From: Magnetospira sp. QH-2
GTDB lineage: Bacteria; Pseudomonadota; Alphaproteobacteria; Rhodospirillales; Magnetospiraceae
Length of the DNA: 64,000 nt
NCBI RefSeq assembly: GCF_000968135.1
Contig: NZ_FO538765.1
Coordinates: 1,193,819 to 1,257,818, forward strand
Direction of reading: 5' to 3'
Part shown: one piece after another, positions 34,754-42,052 of the stretch
Layout of the letters: every line of letters starts with the position of its first letter
Position numbering within the stretch: position 1 is the stretch's first letter
Position numbers and translations under genes: made by a program
Notes under the pieces: generated by a model
Seen by the model: the letters and a program-made list of their open reading frames with translations, nothing else
Told to the model about the DNA's origin: nothing
Databases searched by the model: none

Positions 34754-36052
34754 TCAGACGTCCTCGTCCCGCAGCTGCTGGCGCCGCAACAGGGCGGCCA
34801 GAGCCAAGAACAAAGACGACAGAACCATCAGGCCGAAGCCCAGTGCCGGATAGGAGTGGGTGGCGAACTGCGCCACCTTGCCCTGACCGAACACCGTCGG
34901 CATGAAGGGTTTGAGGGTGAAGGCCCCCATGTCGTTGAGGCTATGGCCATACCACCAGAGCCAACTGGAATACTCGATGATGAAGAACATGGGCAGGCCG
35001 ATGGGGATCAAGACCAACAGCCAGAAGAAGAATCCTCCGTTCTTGCGGCCCGCATAGACGAAGAACACCATGGCCGCCAACACGCCATAGAAAACCACGG
35101 TTCCGGCGATGGTCATGGTGGCCACCAGCGGACGGATTTCTTCGGGATTGTTGAACCAACGTCCCAACGCCTTCTCATAGTGCCAGAACAGCAATTGCTT
35201 GCCGCTTCCGACCCAAGCTTCCCGAACGGCCGAGGGCTTGCGGGCCTGATCGGCTTCGAAAGCGCCTTTGAGGATATGGATGTTGAGCTCCTTGCCCGCC
35301 ACGCCGCTTTCCCTGGCCTCGGCGAGGATCGCCTTGAGGCTTTTGGCTTCGGCGGTGGATTCACCACTGCCCGAATGCAGTTTGGCCAGGGTGTCTATCA
35401 ACGCGGTCTGACCGCTCCGCTCCAAGGTGGCCTTCACCTGGTCGCGGGACAGCAGGCTGCTTTCACCGCTTTCTTGCAGCGATTCCTTGAGTTTGGCGAT
35501 AATCGGGCTCAGTTCCTCGCCTTCTTCTTCGTGGCCCTGGCCAAGGGAGGTTACCATGGCCTGCAGGTAGGCACTCGACTGATAGCTCAGGCCGCCTTCC
35601 CCATGGTAGGTCATGGCCATCCACACGGCCACGGCCCCAAAGCCCACGGACATGACAAGCATGCGAATCTTGGCATTGAACACCAAGAATCCCGCCAGCA
35701 TGACGCCCAACAAGGACAATAGAAACGGCGCAAACGCTTTCTCTACCACACCACCCGAGGCGATGGGGTACATGCCGACGAAGTGATTGATGGCATCCAT
35801 TTCGTGGACACAATCCAGGGCCTCGTCTTCGAATTTTTCGGCAATGTCCAGCTTTTGGCAGCCATTGAACACGCCGTTCATATGAAAGTTGATCCGAACC
35901 CCGTCGGGAAAGGCCTCGGCGGGGTAGTTCGGGGCGGTCAGGGCAACCCACCAGGTGGGGGAATAGTAAATTCCCACCAGCATCAGCAAGGCACCCAATG
36001 TCAGCCCACGGATAATCCATCCCCGGTGATCGGGGGAGTCAAATTCGTTCAT
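34754..36052 (-). CDS. nosB: NosB-like membrane protein of clade II nos clusters
   Basis: A 432-residue membrane protein: one N-terminal helix, a soluble loop, two or three central helices (about 105-150), a helical soluble stretch (about 165-275) and three to four C-terminal helices. It ends with FMPTVFGQGKVAQFATHSYPALG, a strongly polar motif before the last helix. A large membrane gene between nosZ/cytochromes and nosD marks the clade II (atypical) cluster and is usually called nosB; its molecular role is not known. Confidence 0.75.
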   Translation of the reverse strand: MNEFDSPDHRGWIIRGLTLGALLMLVGIYYSPTWWVALTAPNYPAEAFPDGVRINFHMNGVFNGCQKLDIAEKFEDEALDCVHEMDAINHFVGMYPIASGGVVEKAFAPFLLSLLGVMLAGFLVFNAKIRMLVMSVGFGAVAVWMAMTYHGEGGLSYQSSAYLQAMVTSLGQGHEEEGEELSPIIAKLKESLQESGESSLLSRDQVKATLERSGQTALIDTLAKLHSGSGESTAEAKSLKAILAEARESGVAGKELNIHILKGAFEADQARKPSAVREAWVGSGKQLLFWHYEKALGRWFNNPEEIRPLVATMTIAGTVVFYGVLAAMVFFVYAGRKNGGFFFWLLVLIPIGLPMFFIIEYSSWLWWYGHSLNDMGAFTLKPFMPTVFGQGKVAQFATHSYPALGFGLMVLSSLFLALAALLRRQQLRDEDV

Positions 36053-36092
36053 TTTTTCCAGTCCGGTCAGAAACGTCCCACGGGTGGGAGGA

Positions 36093-36809
36093 TCAATCGA
36101 AGTCAGGGTTGATCCAGTCCTTGGACGGAGCCACTTTATCCTTAGGCGGCTTCATGCGGGAGACATAGTTCATTACCATTTGCATGTCTTTGTCGCTGAA
36201 CTGGGCAATCTGCTTGACCATGTCCGGATTAGCGTTGCGGCGCTTGCCGTCACGGATCCATTCGAACTGGCGCAGGATGTACTTGTAGTGTTGGGCTTGG
36301 ATCAGCGGATAGTACTTGTCATCCATGCCTTCGCCGTTCTTGCCGTGACATTGCGGGCAGTTCTTGTCGTAGAGCACCTTGCCTTGCTCATACTCCGGCG
36401 TGCCTTCGGCCCAAGGGCCAAGTCCCGGTTCCGGGTTCATGGGCAACGCGGCGATATAGGCCGCCACATCGGCGATGGATTGCGGCCCGCCGATTTCGCT
36501 GGGCAGGGCGAAGGGGTACATGGTCGGGTTGTCGCGATTAAGCGCTCGGATATCGGCCAATTGCTTGATCAACACGTTTTTGTGCTGCCCTGCCAATTGC
36601 GGGAAGGTACCGTCCGGCTGACCCCAGCCTTCCGGCAGGTGGCAGGCGGAACAGACTTCATAAACTTCGATGCCATTTTCATGGTTGGGGGTCAGGTGAA
36701 GGGCATCTTCTTGCTCTCCGCCCCCCTTGTTCCAATCAGCGGCCAGGGCGGGCGTGGCGGCCAGGGTGGCGCCAACAACCAGGGCGGCAAAGGTCTTGGT
36801 GGTATTCAT
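36093..36809 (-). CDS. Dihaem cytochrome c in nos operon
   Basis: A 238-residue periplasmic cytochrome with signal peptide ending at PALAADW. Haem sites CSACHLPEGWG near residue 53 and CPQCHGKNGEG near residue 150. The spacing is that of c4-type dihaem proteins made by duplication. Between nosB and another dihaem cytochrome, it likely passes electrons toward NosZ. Confidence 0.9.
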   Translation of the reverse strand: MNTTKTFAALVVGATLAATPALAADWNKGGGEQEDALHLTPNHENGIEVYEVCSACHLPEGWGQPDGTFPQLAGQHKNVLIKQLADIRALNRDNPTMYPFALPSEIGGPQSIADVAAYIAALPMNPEPGLGPWAEGTPEYEQGKVLYDKNCPQCHGKNGEGMDDKYYPLIQAQHYKYILRQFEWIRDGKRRNANPDMVKQIAQFSDKDMQMVMNYVSRMKPPKDKVAPSKDWINPDFD

Positions 36810-36855
36810 AATCGGGTCTCCTGTCTCTCTGAAAACAGATTTTGTCTCGCTTGGT

Positions 36856-37599
36856 TTATTTTTTGGCTTTGCGGCGATCCACCTGGGACAGGTAGTCCGC
36901 CAGCAGGGCGATCTGGTCGTCCTTCAGCTTTTTGACGAAGGGGAACATGGTCTTGGATTTGCCGTTCTTGCGGATTTTGGCCTTGATGTCCTGTATCTGG
37001 ATGGTGATATAGGCGGCCTTTTGTCCGGCAATGTAGGGATATCCCTTGAGCGGCTTCTTGCCTTCCTTGCCGTGGCAGGTCTGGCACTTGGCTTTTTTAT
37101 AGAGCTTGGCTCCGGCTTTCATGCGGTCTTCGGAAATCGGTTCCTTGGGTGCTTTGGGCGCGGCCGGTTCGAGCTTGGCCAGCCAATTGGAAACTTGCTT
37201 GATCTCCGCCGGGGTGATGCGATGCTCGCCTTCGGGCGTGATGATGGCGCCGCGCATGCCTTGGACCCGAGGATTGCCGGTGGCATCCGGAGAGCCGGTG
37301 CGCTTGCCTGAGAGGATATCCTTGACCTGGGCGATCATATACTTGGCATCCTGCCCGGCCAGGTTCGGATAATCCTGAATGGCCTTGGCCCCATTGCGGC
37401 CATGGCAGGCAATACAGGTGCGGCGCAGATACAAGCGTTTGCCGGGATCTTTCTTTTTCTTCGCCTTTTTCGGCGTGGCGGGCTGCTCGGCGGCTTTTTC
37501 CGCTGCGGCGGCCGTGGAGAAGGGGACGGAAGCCGTCCAGGACAGAGACACCATGCAGGCCAGCAGGGCGGATGATACGAGAGCGGACGAGCGGCGCAT
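36856..37599 (-). CDS. Dihaem cytochrome c following nosZ
   Basis: A 247-residue exported cytochrome starting MRRSSALVSSALLACM. After a Lys-rich segment (KKAKKKKDPGKRLYL) come CIACHGRNGAKA near residue 60 and CQTCHGKEGKK near residue 170. It ends in a basic tail. Start chosen at the ATG whose product has a clean signal peptide; the longer frame lacks one. A hairpin separates it from nosZ. Probably an electron donor to NosZ. Confidence 0.9.
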   Translation of the reverse strand: MRRSSALVSSALLACMVSLSWTASVPFSTAAAAEKAAEQPATPKKAKKKKDPGKRLYLRRTCIACHGRNGAKAIQDYPNLAGQDAKYMIAQVKDILSGKRTGSPDATGNPRVQGMRGAIITPEGEHRITPAEIKQVSNWLAKLEPAAPKAPKEPISEDRMKAGAKLYKKAKCQTCHGKEGKKPLKGYPYIAGQKAAYITIQIQDIKAKIRKNGKSKTMFPFVKKLKDDQIALLADYLSQVDRRKAKK

Positions 37600-37642
37600 G
37601 ATGGACCTCTTAAAAACTCTATGTTCGGTTTGGGGTGGTAGG

Positions 37643-37667
37643 TGGGGGGACGGAGACCGTCCCCCCA
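37643..37667 (-). terminator. Perfect hairpin after nosZ
   Basis: TGGGGGGACGG (37643-37653) pairs perfectly with CCGTCCCCCCA (37657-37667) around a 3-base loop, 30 bases after the nosZ stop. There is no T-run on the transcribed side, so it may protect the nosZ message end or attenuate read-through into the cytochrome genes. Confidence 0.55.
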
Positions 37668-37697
37668 TGTTTCATGTGAGCGCGCGAGCCACGGGGT

Positions 37698-39992
37698 CTA
37701 TTTCTTGACCTCGACGGCGCCGTTCTGCTCCAGGAAGGTTTTGGCGCGCAAGCCGATATCGGCGGCCTTGACCTGATACTGGAACCATTGTTGGGCCCAC
37801 AAGGTGCCGTTGTGCCAATCTTGCTTGGCGGCATAGTCTTCGGACTTCTTCTTGGCGTCAGCCGCGAAGCCGAGCTGATCGGTGGCATCCTCGACGAGGG
37901 CCACGACCGGCGCGAAGTCCTTGTAGTTACGCCCGACAATGAAGCCAACCACGCTGTCGATCACCGCTTGGGTGTCGTTGTTGGTCTTCACCTGCTTGGT
38001 GTAGTCCGCCTGGGCATAGATGCTGCCCTCCTTGAGCGCCGCCTTCTGGGCTTTCATACCCTTCGGACGAACCAGCAGATAGCCTTGCATTTCCAAGTGC
38101 AACGCCGAGCAGAACTCGGTGCAGTAGTACGGGAAGACACCCGGACGGTCGGCGACGAAAGTAGCCGAGACGGTTTTGCCCGGTTCCGCCGACAGGTTCA
38201 CGTTGTGCTCGTACAGAGCGAACCCGTGGGTTTCGTCTTCGGCCCGTTCCAGATTGGTGAAGTGCAGGGAGACGGTCTCGCCTTCTTCCACTTCGATGAT
38301 CTCGGGCGTGATGTGCGAGCGGATCAGGGTGCCGTAGACATGTGTCACGCCATCCTTCTTCTCGATCTTTTCACGTCCCGGACGCACCCGGTACGGGGAT
38401 TTCTCATCGGCACGGCTGTTCCAACCCACCTTGTAGCGGATATGGGGCTTCAGCTTGTCGGCCTTGATGGCGACGGCATAGTGCGGCTCGCCCAAGGGCA
38501 ACGGCATGTCGTAGAGCAATTCCATCTTGTCACCGGAGATGTCGATGAGCTGATGGTTCTGCGGATGCAGCGGACCCACGGGATTGAACCGGTCGATGGC
38601 CAGCTTGTTCAACGACACCAGGTACTTACCCTGCGGTGTGACGGAGTCCCCTTCCATGGTCATCAGGTGACCGATGTTGTAGTGGATGGAGAGCTTGTCC
38701 AGTACCTTGCCTTCGCAGTAGTTCCACTTGGTCACCTGGCTGTCCACGTAGATGGAGGTATAGACCACGCAGGGGGTGGAATCGTACTGGGTATGCAGCG
38801 GGCCGAGGCCGACCTGGAGCTGCAAGTGCAGCGACTTTTTCAGGTCGAGGATCGGGATCCCATAGGGGTCCTTGCCCGCGAAGTCCTTGCTATCGATCAG
38901 TTTTTTGATCTTCTCGAAGCTGTAGACCGACGCATGGGTGTCGAGCTTGCCGGCGACAATGATGAATTTGCCGTCCGGAGATACATCGACGCCATGGGGC
39001 GACTTGGGTTCCGGGATCAAGAACAGAATGCCTTCCTTGACCGCGGTATCCATGGTGATCACGTCATGGCCGTTGATCTTCGTGGTTTTGCCCGCCTTGA
39101 ACAGTTCGGCGGCTTTCTTCCAGTTGACCATGTGCAGGAAGTCGGTATCCTTTTGGGAACAACCAGCTTCGAACGGCGGGCGACCGGACTCGATGCCACC
39201 CACATAACGCTCGGTGCAGAAGGAGTTGGTGAACGACCAGCCATCGGACGGACCCTTACCAAAATCAGACAGATCCTGGCTGTAGGGCGGCAGTTCGACG
39301 GAGAAGGATTGATCCTGCTGGATGCGGCCCTTCTTGTTGTCGAACTTCCAGTAAGTGACAGCGCCACGGTACTTTTCGTTGAAATCGCTCAGCGGCACAT
39401 AGTCGTTGGTGAACGGCGCCGCATACTGGGTGGCCTCGATCACATAGTCGGTGTTCGGCGTGACAAAGGCACCACCGTGCTCCGATTTCATGATCGGGTT
39501 GACAACGATCTGCTTGGTCTCGAAGTCGGCGAGGTCAATTACCGCGATGCGGGGATTGGCCTTGTCGTTGATGAACAGATACCGGCCATCATATTCGCCA
39601 TTGGTCTCTGAAATCGCCGGATGGTGGGTGTCACCATAGGTGATGGTCTTGCCGTTGATCTTCCCCTGATCAAGAATCGCCTTGGATTCATCATCAAAAC
39701 CGTAGCCCTGCCAGGGTTCCGGCGTGAAGACGGCAACATATTTAAGAATCCGCATCGACGGAATGCCGTATACGATGACTTGTCCGCTTTGTCCGCCGGA
39801 ACTGAAGGCGAGGAATTCGTCGCGCTTGCCGGTGGGGACGTAGGTCTTAGCCGCCGCCAGGACGTCTTTCTGGGTCAGACCACGGTCTTTCATGATCTGT
39901 TGCAGATTGTCCTGGGCGGTGGAACCGGATGCTGCCAGGCCTACGCCTAGGGCAACCGCCAAGCCTACCGCTTTGGTTAGTCGTTGAGTCAT
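37698..39992 (-). CDS. nosZ: Nitrous oxide reductase NosZ (clade II-like)
   Basis: A 764-residue copper enzyme reducing N2O to N2 in the periplasm. The N-terminus is a Sec-type signal (no twin Arg), the mark of clade II. The beta-propeller carries the CuZ His ligands (YGDTHHPAISE, SEHGGAF, SPHGVDVSPDG, GLGPLHTQ, YNIGHL, GEPHYAV). The C-terminal cupredoxin CuA domain has YYCTEFCSALHLEMQG. A further 80-residue C-terminal extension (after LLVRPKG) is unusual against clade I. GAGGAAG precedes the ATG. An FNR-type box lies 166 bases upstream. Confidence 0.96.
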   Translation of the reverse strand: MTQRLTKAVGLAVALGVGLAASGSTAQDNLQQIMKDRGLTQKDVLAAAKTYVPTGKRDEFLAFSSGGQSGQVIVYGIPSMRILKYVAVFTPEPWQGYGFDDESKAILDQGKINGKTITYGDTHHPAISETNGEYDGRYLFINDKANPRIAVIDLADFETKQIVVNPIMKSEHGGAFVTPNTDYVIEATQYAAPFTNDYVPLSDFNEKYRGAVTYWKFDNKKGRIQQDQSFSVELPPYSQDLSDFGKGPSDGWSFTNSFCTERYVGGIESGRPPFEAGCSQKDTDFLHMVNWKKAAELFKAGKTTKINGHDVITMDTAVKEGILFLIPEPKSPHGVDVSPDGKFIIVAGKLDTHASVYSFEKIKKLIDSKDFAGKDPYGIPILDLKKSLHLQLQVGLGPLHTQYDSTPCVVYTSIYVDSQVTKWNYCEGKVLDKLSIHYNIGHLMTMEGDSVTPQGKYLVSLNKLAIDRFNPVGPLHPQNHQLIDISGDKMELLYDMPLPLGEPHYAVAIKADKLKPHIRYKVGWNSRADEKSPYRVRPGREKIEKKDGVTHVYGTLIRSHITPEIIEVEEGETVSLHFTNLERAEDETHGFALYEHNVNLSAEPGKTVSATFVADRPGVFPYYCTEFCSALHLEMQGYLLVRPKGMKAQKAALKEGSIYAQADYTKQVKTNNDTQAVIDSVVGFIVGRNYKDFAPVVALVEDATDQLGFAADAKKKSEDYAAKQDWHNGTLWAQQWFQYQVKAADIGLRAKTFLEQNGAVEVKK

Positions 39993-40157
39993 GGCTCTTC
40001 CTCAAATTTCCCATGCCAATTTTGGAGTCGATGACGGAATCCGCGCGTACCAAACCAGCACACCCCCGAAACGGAAAGCAGAGCCCCAATCATCAACGAA
40101 CGTGAGATTGCTTCCCACGCTCAGATAAAACCTATCACCCATAAGGATGAAACGGCC

Positions 40158-40171
40158 TTGACGTTGATCAA
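40158..40171. promoter_or_regulatory. FNR/Dnr-type box between nosZ and regulator genes
   Basis: TTGACGTTGATCAA, a full match to the TTGAY-N4-RTCAA class. It is 62 bases before the regulator start on the plus strand and 166 bases before nosZ on the minus strand, in the 240-base divergent region. It is the best such site in the window and could control both directions, including autoregulation. Confidence 0.75.
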
Positions 40172-40232
40172 GGTACCCTTGGGGAAAATGGCTCTATAGT
40201 ATGAATATCAGGGGAATAAGGTTGGTTGGGAA

Positions 40233-40946
40233 ATGAAAAACACGCCTCTGGATACCAACGAACTGGCGGGTGCCGTGGCGCGCGTCCGGTTGGTGCCGGT
40301 TTTTTCCAAGGCACCGGTACAAAGCCTGGAGTTCTTGCTGGACCAGGCGGAATTCTGTCACCTGGAATCCGGGGAATGTCTGGCCACCCGCGATACCATT
40401 CCCGACCGCATCCATATTCTGCTCAAGGGACATGTGGGCATGTTCGAAGGCGAGACTCATCAAAGTGACCATTTGGTGGATCTGGTTCCCGCGCCACAAA
40501 TGATCGGTTTATCCGAAGCCCTGCTCAAGGAGCCCTACGGTCATTCCTTTTTCGCCGCCGACGCAGTGGAGTCGCTGGCCTTGCCGGTGGAGCGGTTGGT
40601 TTCGCTGGTCGCGGACGATCCCCATCTATTGCAGTCCATGATCGGGGCTCTCAGCCTGCGCCTGCATTCCCTTGTTACCCAAATCAACATGTTGAAAACC
40701 AAGCGGGCGGACCAACGTTTGGCCGAGCACCTATTGAGCCTAATGCGCGAAAACCGCGGGGACGATTCTTTCGATCTGCCTTACGATAAAAAGACCCTGG
40801 CCGCCCATTTGGGAATTGCGCCAGAAAGCCTATCCCGTTCTATCGCCAAATTGCGTAAGATGGGCGTGACGATCGACGGCAAGCGAATCACCATCGCCGA
40901 CGCCGGGGTCTTGGAGGAATTCCTGTTCGAGTCCGCCACCGCCTGA
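40233..40946 (+). CDS. Crp/Fnr-family regulator (Dnr/NnrR-like)
   Basis: A 237-residue regulator: cAMP-binding-like beta-barrel (about 15-125), dimer helix (about 130-160) and winged helix (about 170-230) with recognition helix KKTLAAHLGIAPESLSRSIAKLRKMGV. The E-SLSR recognition core matches the TTGA-type half site. N-terminal Cys residues for an FNR iron-sulfur cluster are absent, so Dnr/NnrR-type (NO-sensing) is more likely than FNR. Divergent from nosZ across a consensus box. Confidence 0.85.
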   Translation: MKNTPLDTNELAGAVARVRLVPVFSKAPVQSLEFLLDQAEFCHLESGECLATRDTIPDRIHILLKGHVGMFEGETHQSDHLVDLVPAPQMIGLSEALLKEPYGHSFFAADAVESLALPVERLVSLVADDPHLLQSMIGALSLRLHSLVTQINMLKTKRADQRLAEHLLSLMRENRGDDSFDLPYDKKTLAAHLGIAPESLSRSIAKLRKMGVTIDGKRITIADAGVLEEFLFESATA

Positions 40947-40956
40947 ATGGAGCGCC

Positions 40957-41676
40957 ATGCCCCGCCAACAACTACTCCGGTCCAGTGACCGGGATATGGA
41001 TGCCGTTTCCGGTGCGGAACTGTTCGCCGGGTTGGCCCCCAATCATCGACAGACTCTCTTTGAGACCGCCTCTGTGATGCATGCGGAGGAATCCGGTATT
41101 CTGTTTTCCCAGGGGGATCCGGCGGAAGAGTTTTTCGTGGTGCTTGATGGCATGGTCAGCCTGTCCATATATGATGCGGATGGGTCCCAGGCCGTGGTGG
41201 AGACAGTCCGTCCGGTCCGGACCTTTGCCGAGGCCGCAGCCTTTCTCTTCGGCTCCTTTCCGGTAACCGGGGAATACGAGTCCGGCACGCGGGTCGCCCG
41301 CTTTCCCGTCAGTCGGCTGATGGCGGAACTGGGAAAGTCGACCGACCTGGCGGCGGCTTTCCTCGCCGCCCTCGCCCGGCGGGAACAGGAACTCTCCACG
41401 AAAATCAATCAACTGAAACTCCGCTCGCCCGCCGAACGTCTGGGGAGGTTGCTGGTGGACTTGGCCGATCCCTCTGCTCAAGGTGAAGTGACCGTGGCTC
41501 TCCCCTATGAAAAGGCGATGGTGGCCAAGGTCTTGGGGATAACACCGGAAAGCCTGTCGCGGCTGTTTGCGCGATTGGGGGGTTGGGGAGTGAGCACCAA
41601 CGGGCGAGCGGTGACAATCGAAAGCCTTCAGCACCTCCGCGATCGTTGTCAGCCTTCGGGCCGGGGAGCCTGCTGA
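40957..41676 (+). CDS. Second Crp/Fnr-family regulator
   Basis: A 239-residue paralogue of the preceding gene, 10 bases downstream. Sensor barrel (about 20-130; GILFSQGDPAEEFFVVLDGMVSLS is the roll signature), dimer helix, and DNA-binding helix KAMVAKVLGITPESLSRLFARLGGWGV. Also lacks an FNR-type Cys cluster. The shared PESLSR core implies overlapping targets. Tandem Dnr-like regulators can split nitrate, NO and oxygen responses. Confidence 0.85.
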   Translation: MPRQQLLRSSDRDMDAVSGAELFAGLAPNHRQTLFETASVMHAEESGILFSQGDPAEEFFVVLDGMVSLSIYDADGSQAVVETVRPVRTFAEAAAFLFGSFPVTGEYESGTRVARFPVSRLMAELGKSTDLAAAFLAALARREQELSTKINQLKLRSPAERLGRLLVDLADPSAQGEVTVALPYEKAMVAKVLGITPESLSRLFARLGGWGVSTNGRAVTIESLQHLRDRCQPSGRGAC

Positions 41677-41677
41677 T

Positions 41678-42037
41678 ATGTGCAATCGTTTGAGCCCGGA
41701 AAAGGCAGTGATCTGGGATATCATCCATTCTGGAAGGATCTATCATGATCTTGCCGATAGGCTGAAAGCCAGTCACTTTACCCACCGACCCTATCGCCGC
41801 ATCTTCCGGATTTGCGAGACCCTGTACCGATCCGGTGGAACCGTCACGCCCGAGGCCTTCGACGAAGTGGCTCGATCCATGGGGTATCGCTTCGATCTCC
41901 GCGACCGCCGGGCGTTGGACCGGATGCTGCGTCAACCGCCTCAGGCCCGAATGGTCGCCAACGTCTCTAGGCTTGCCCAGGCAATGATTGATCTTCAGTC
42001 AGCGGGGCGCGCGGATTTGGAAATTCTCGCCAATTAA
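41678..42037 (+). CDS. Stand-alone DnaB N-terminal-like domain protein
   Basis: A 119-residue helical protein starting one base after the second regulator's stop. Residues about 8-65 (IIHSGRIYHDLADRLKASHF then RPYRRIFRICETLYRSGG) follow the pattern of the DnaB helicase N-terminal domain (helices around FY..AHR.IF.AI..L...G), but there is no helicase part. It may use this fold for protein-protein contacts. The assignment is by eye and needs a profile search. The end repeat at 42033-42052 overlaps its stop. Confidence 0.5.
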   Translation: MCNRLSPEKAVIWDIIHSGRIYHDLADRLKASHFTHRPYRRIFRICETLYRSGGTVTPEAFDEVARSMGYRFDLRDRRALDRMLRQPPQARMVANVSRLAQAMIDLQSAGRADLEILAN

Positions 42038-42052
42038 ACGCGAAAGACTTTA
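42033..42052. repeat. 20-base copy of the 13.6-kb repeat end
   Basis: ATTAAACGCGAAAGACTTTA matches one or other end of the inverted repeat at 13631-13820 at all but one or two positions. It lies exactly between two convergent genes and supplies both stop codons (TAA for the DnaB-N-like gene and TAA on the minus strand for the kinase). Confidence 0.6.

Noticed and set aside
37788-39611. Long open frame of 607 codons on the plus strand opposite nosZ
   Set aside because: nosZ on the minus strand is unambiguous; the antisense frame is a by-product of GC-rich codon use and has no recognisable protein features.
40233-41676. Calling the tandem regulators FNR
   Set aside because: The N-terminal Cys cluster needed for the 4Fe-4S centre is missing in both, so only Crp/Fnr family is claimed.
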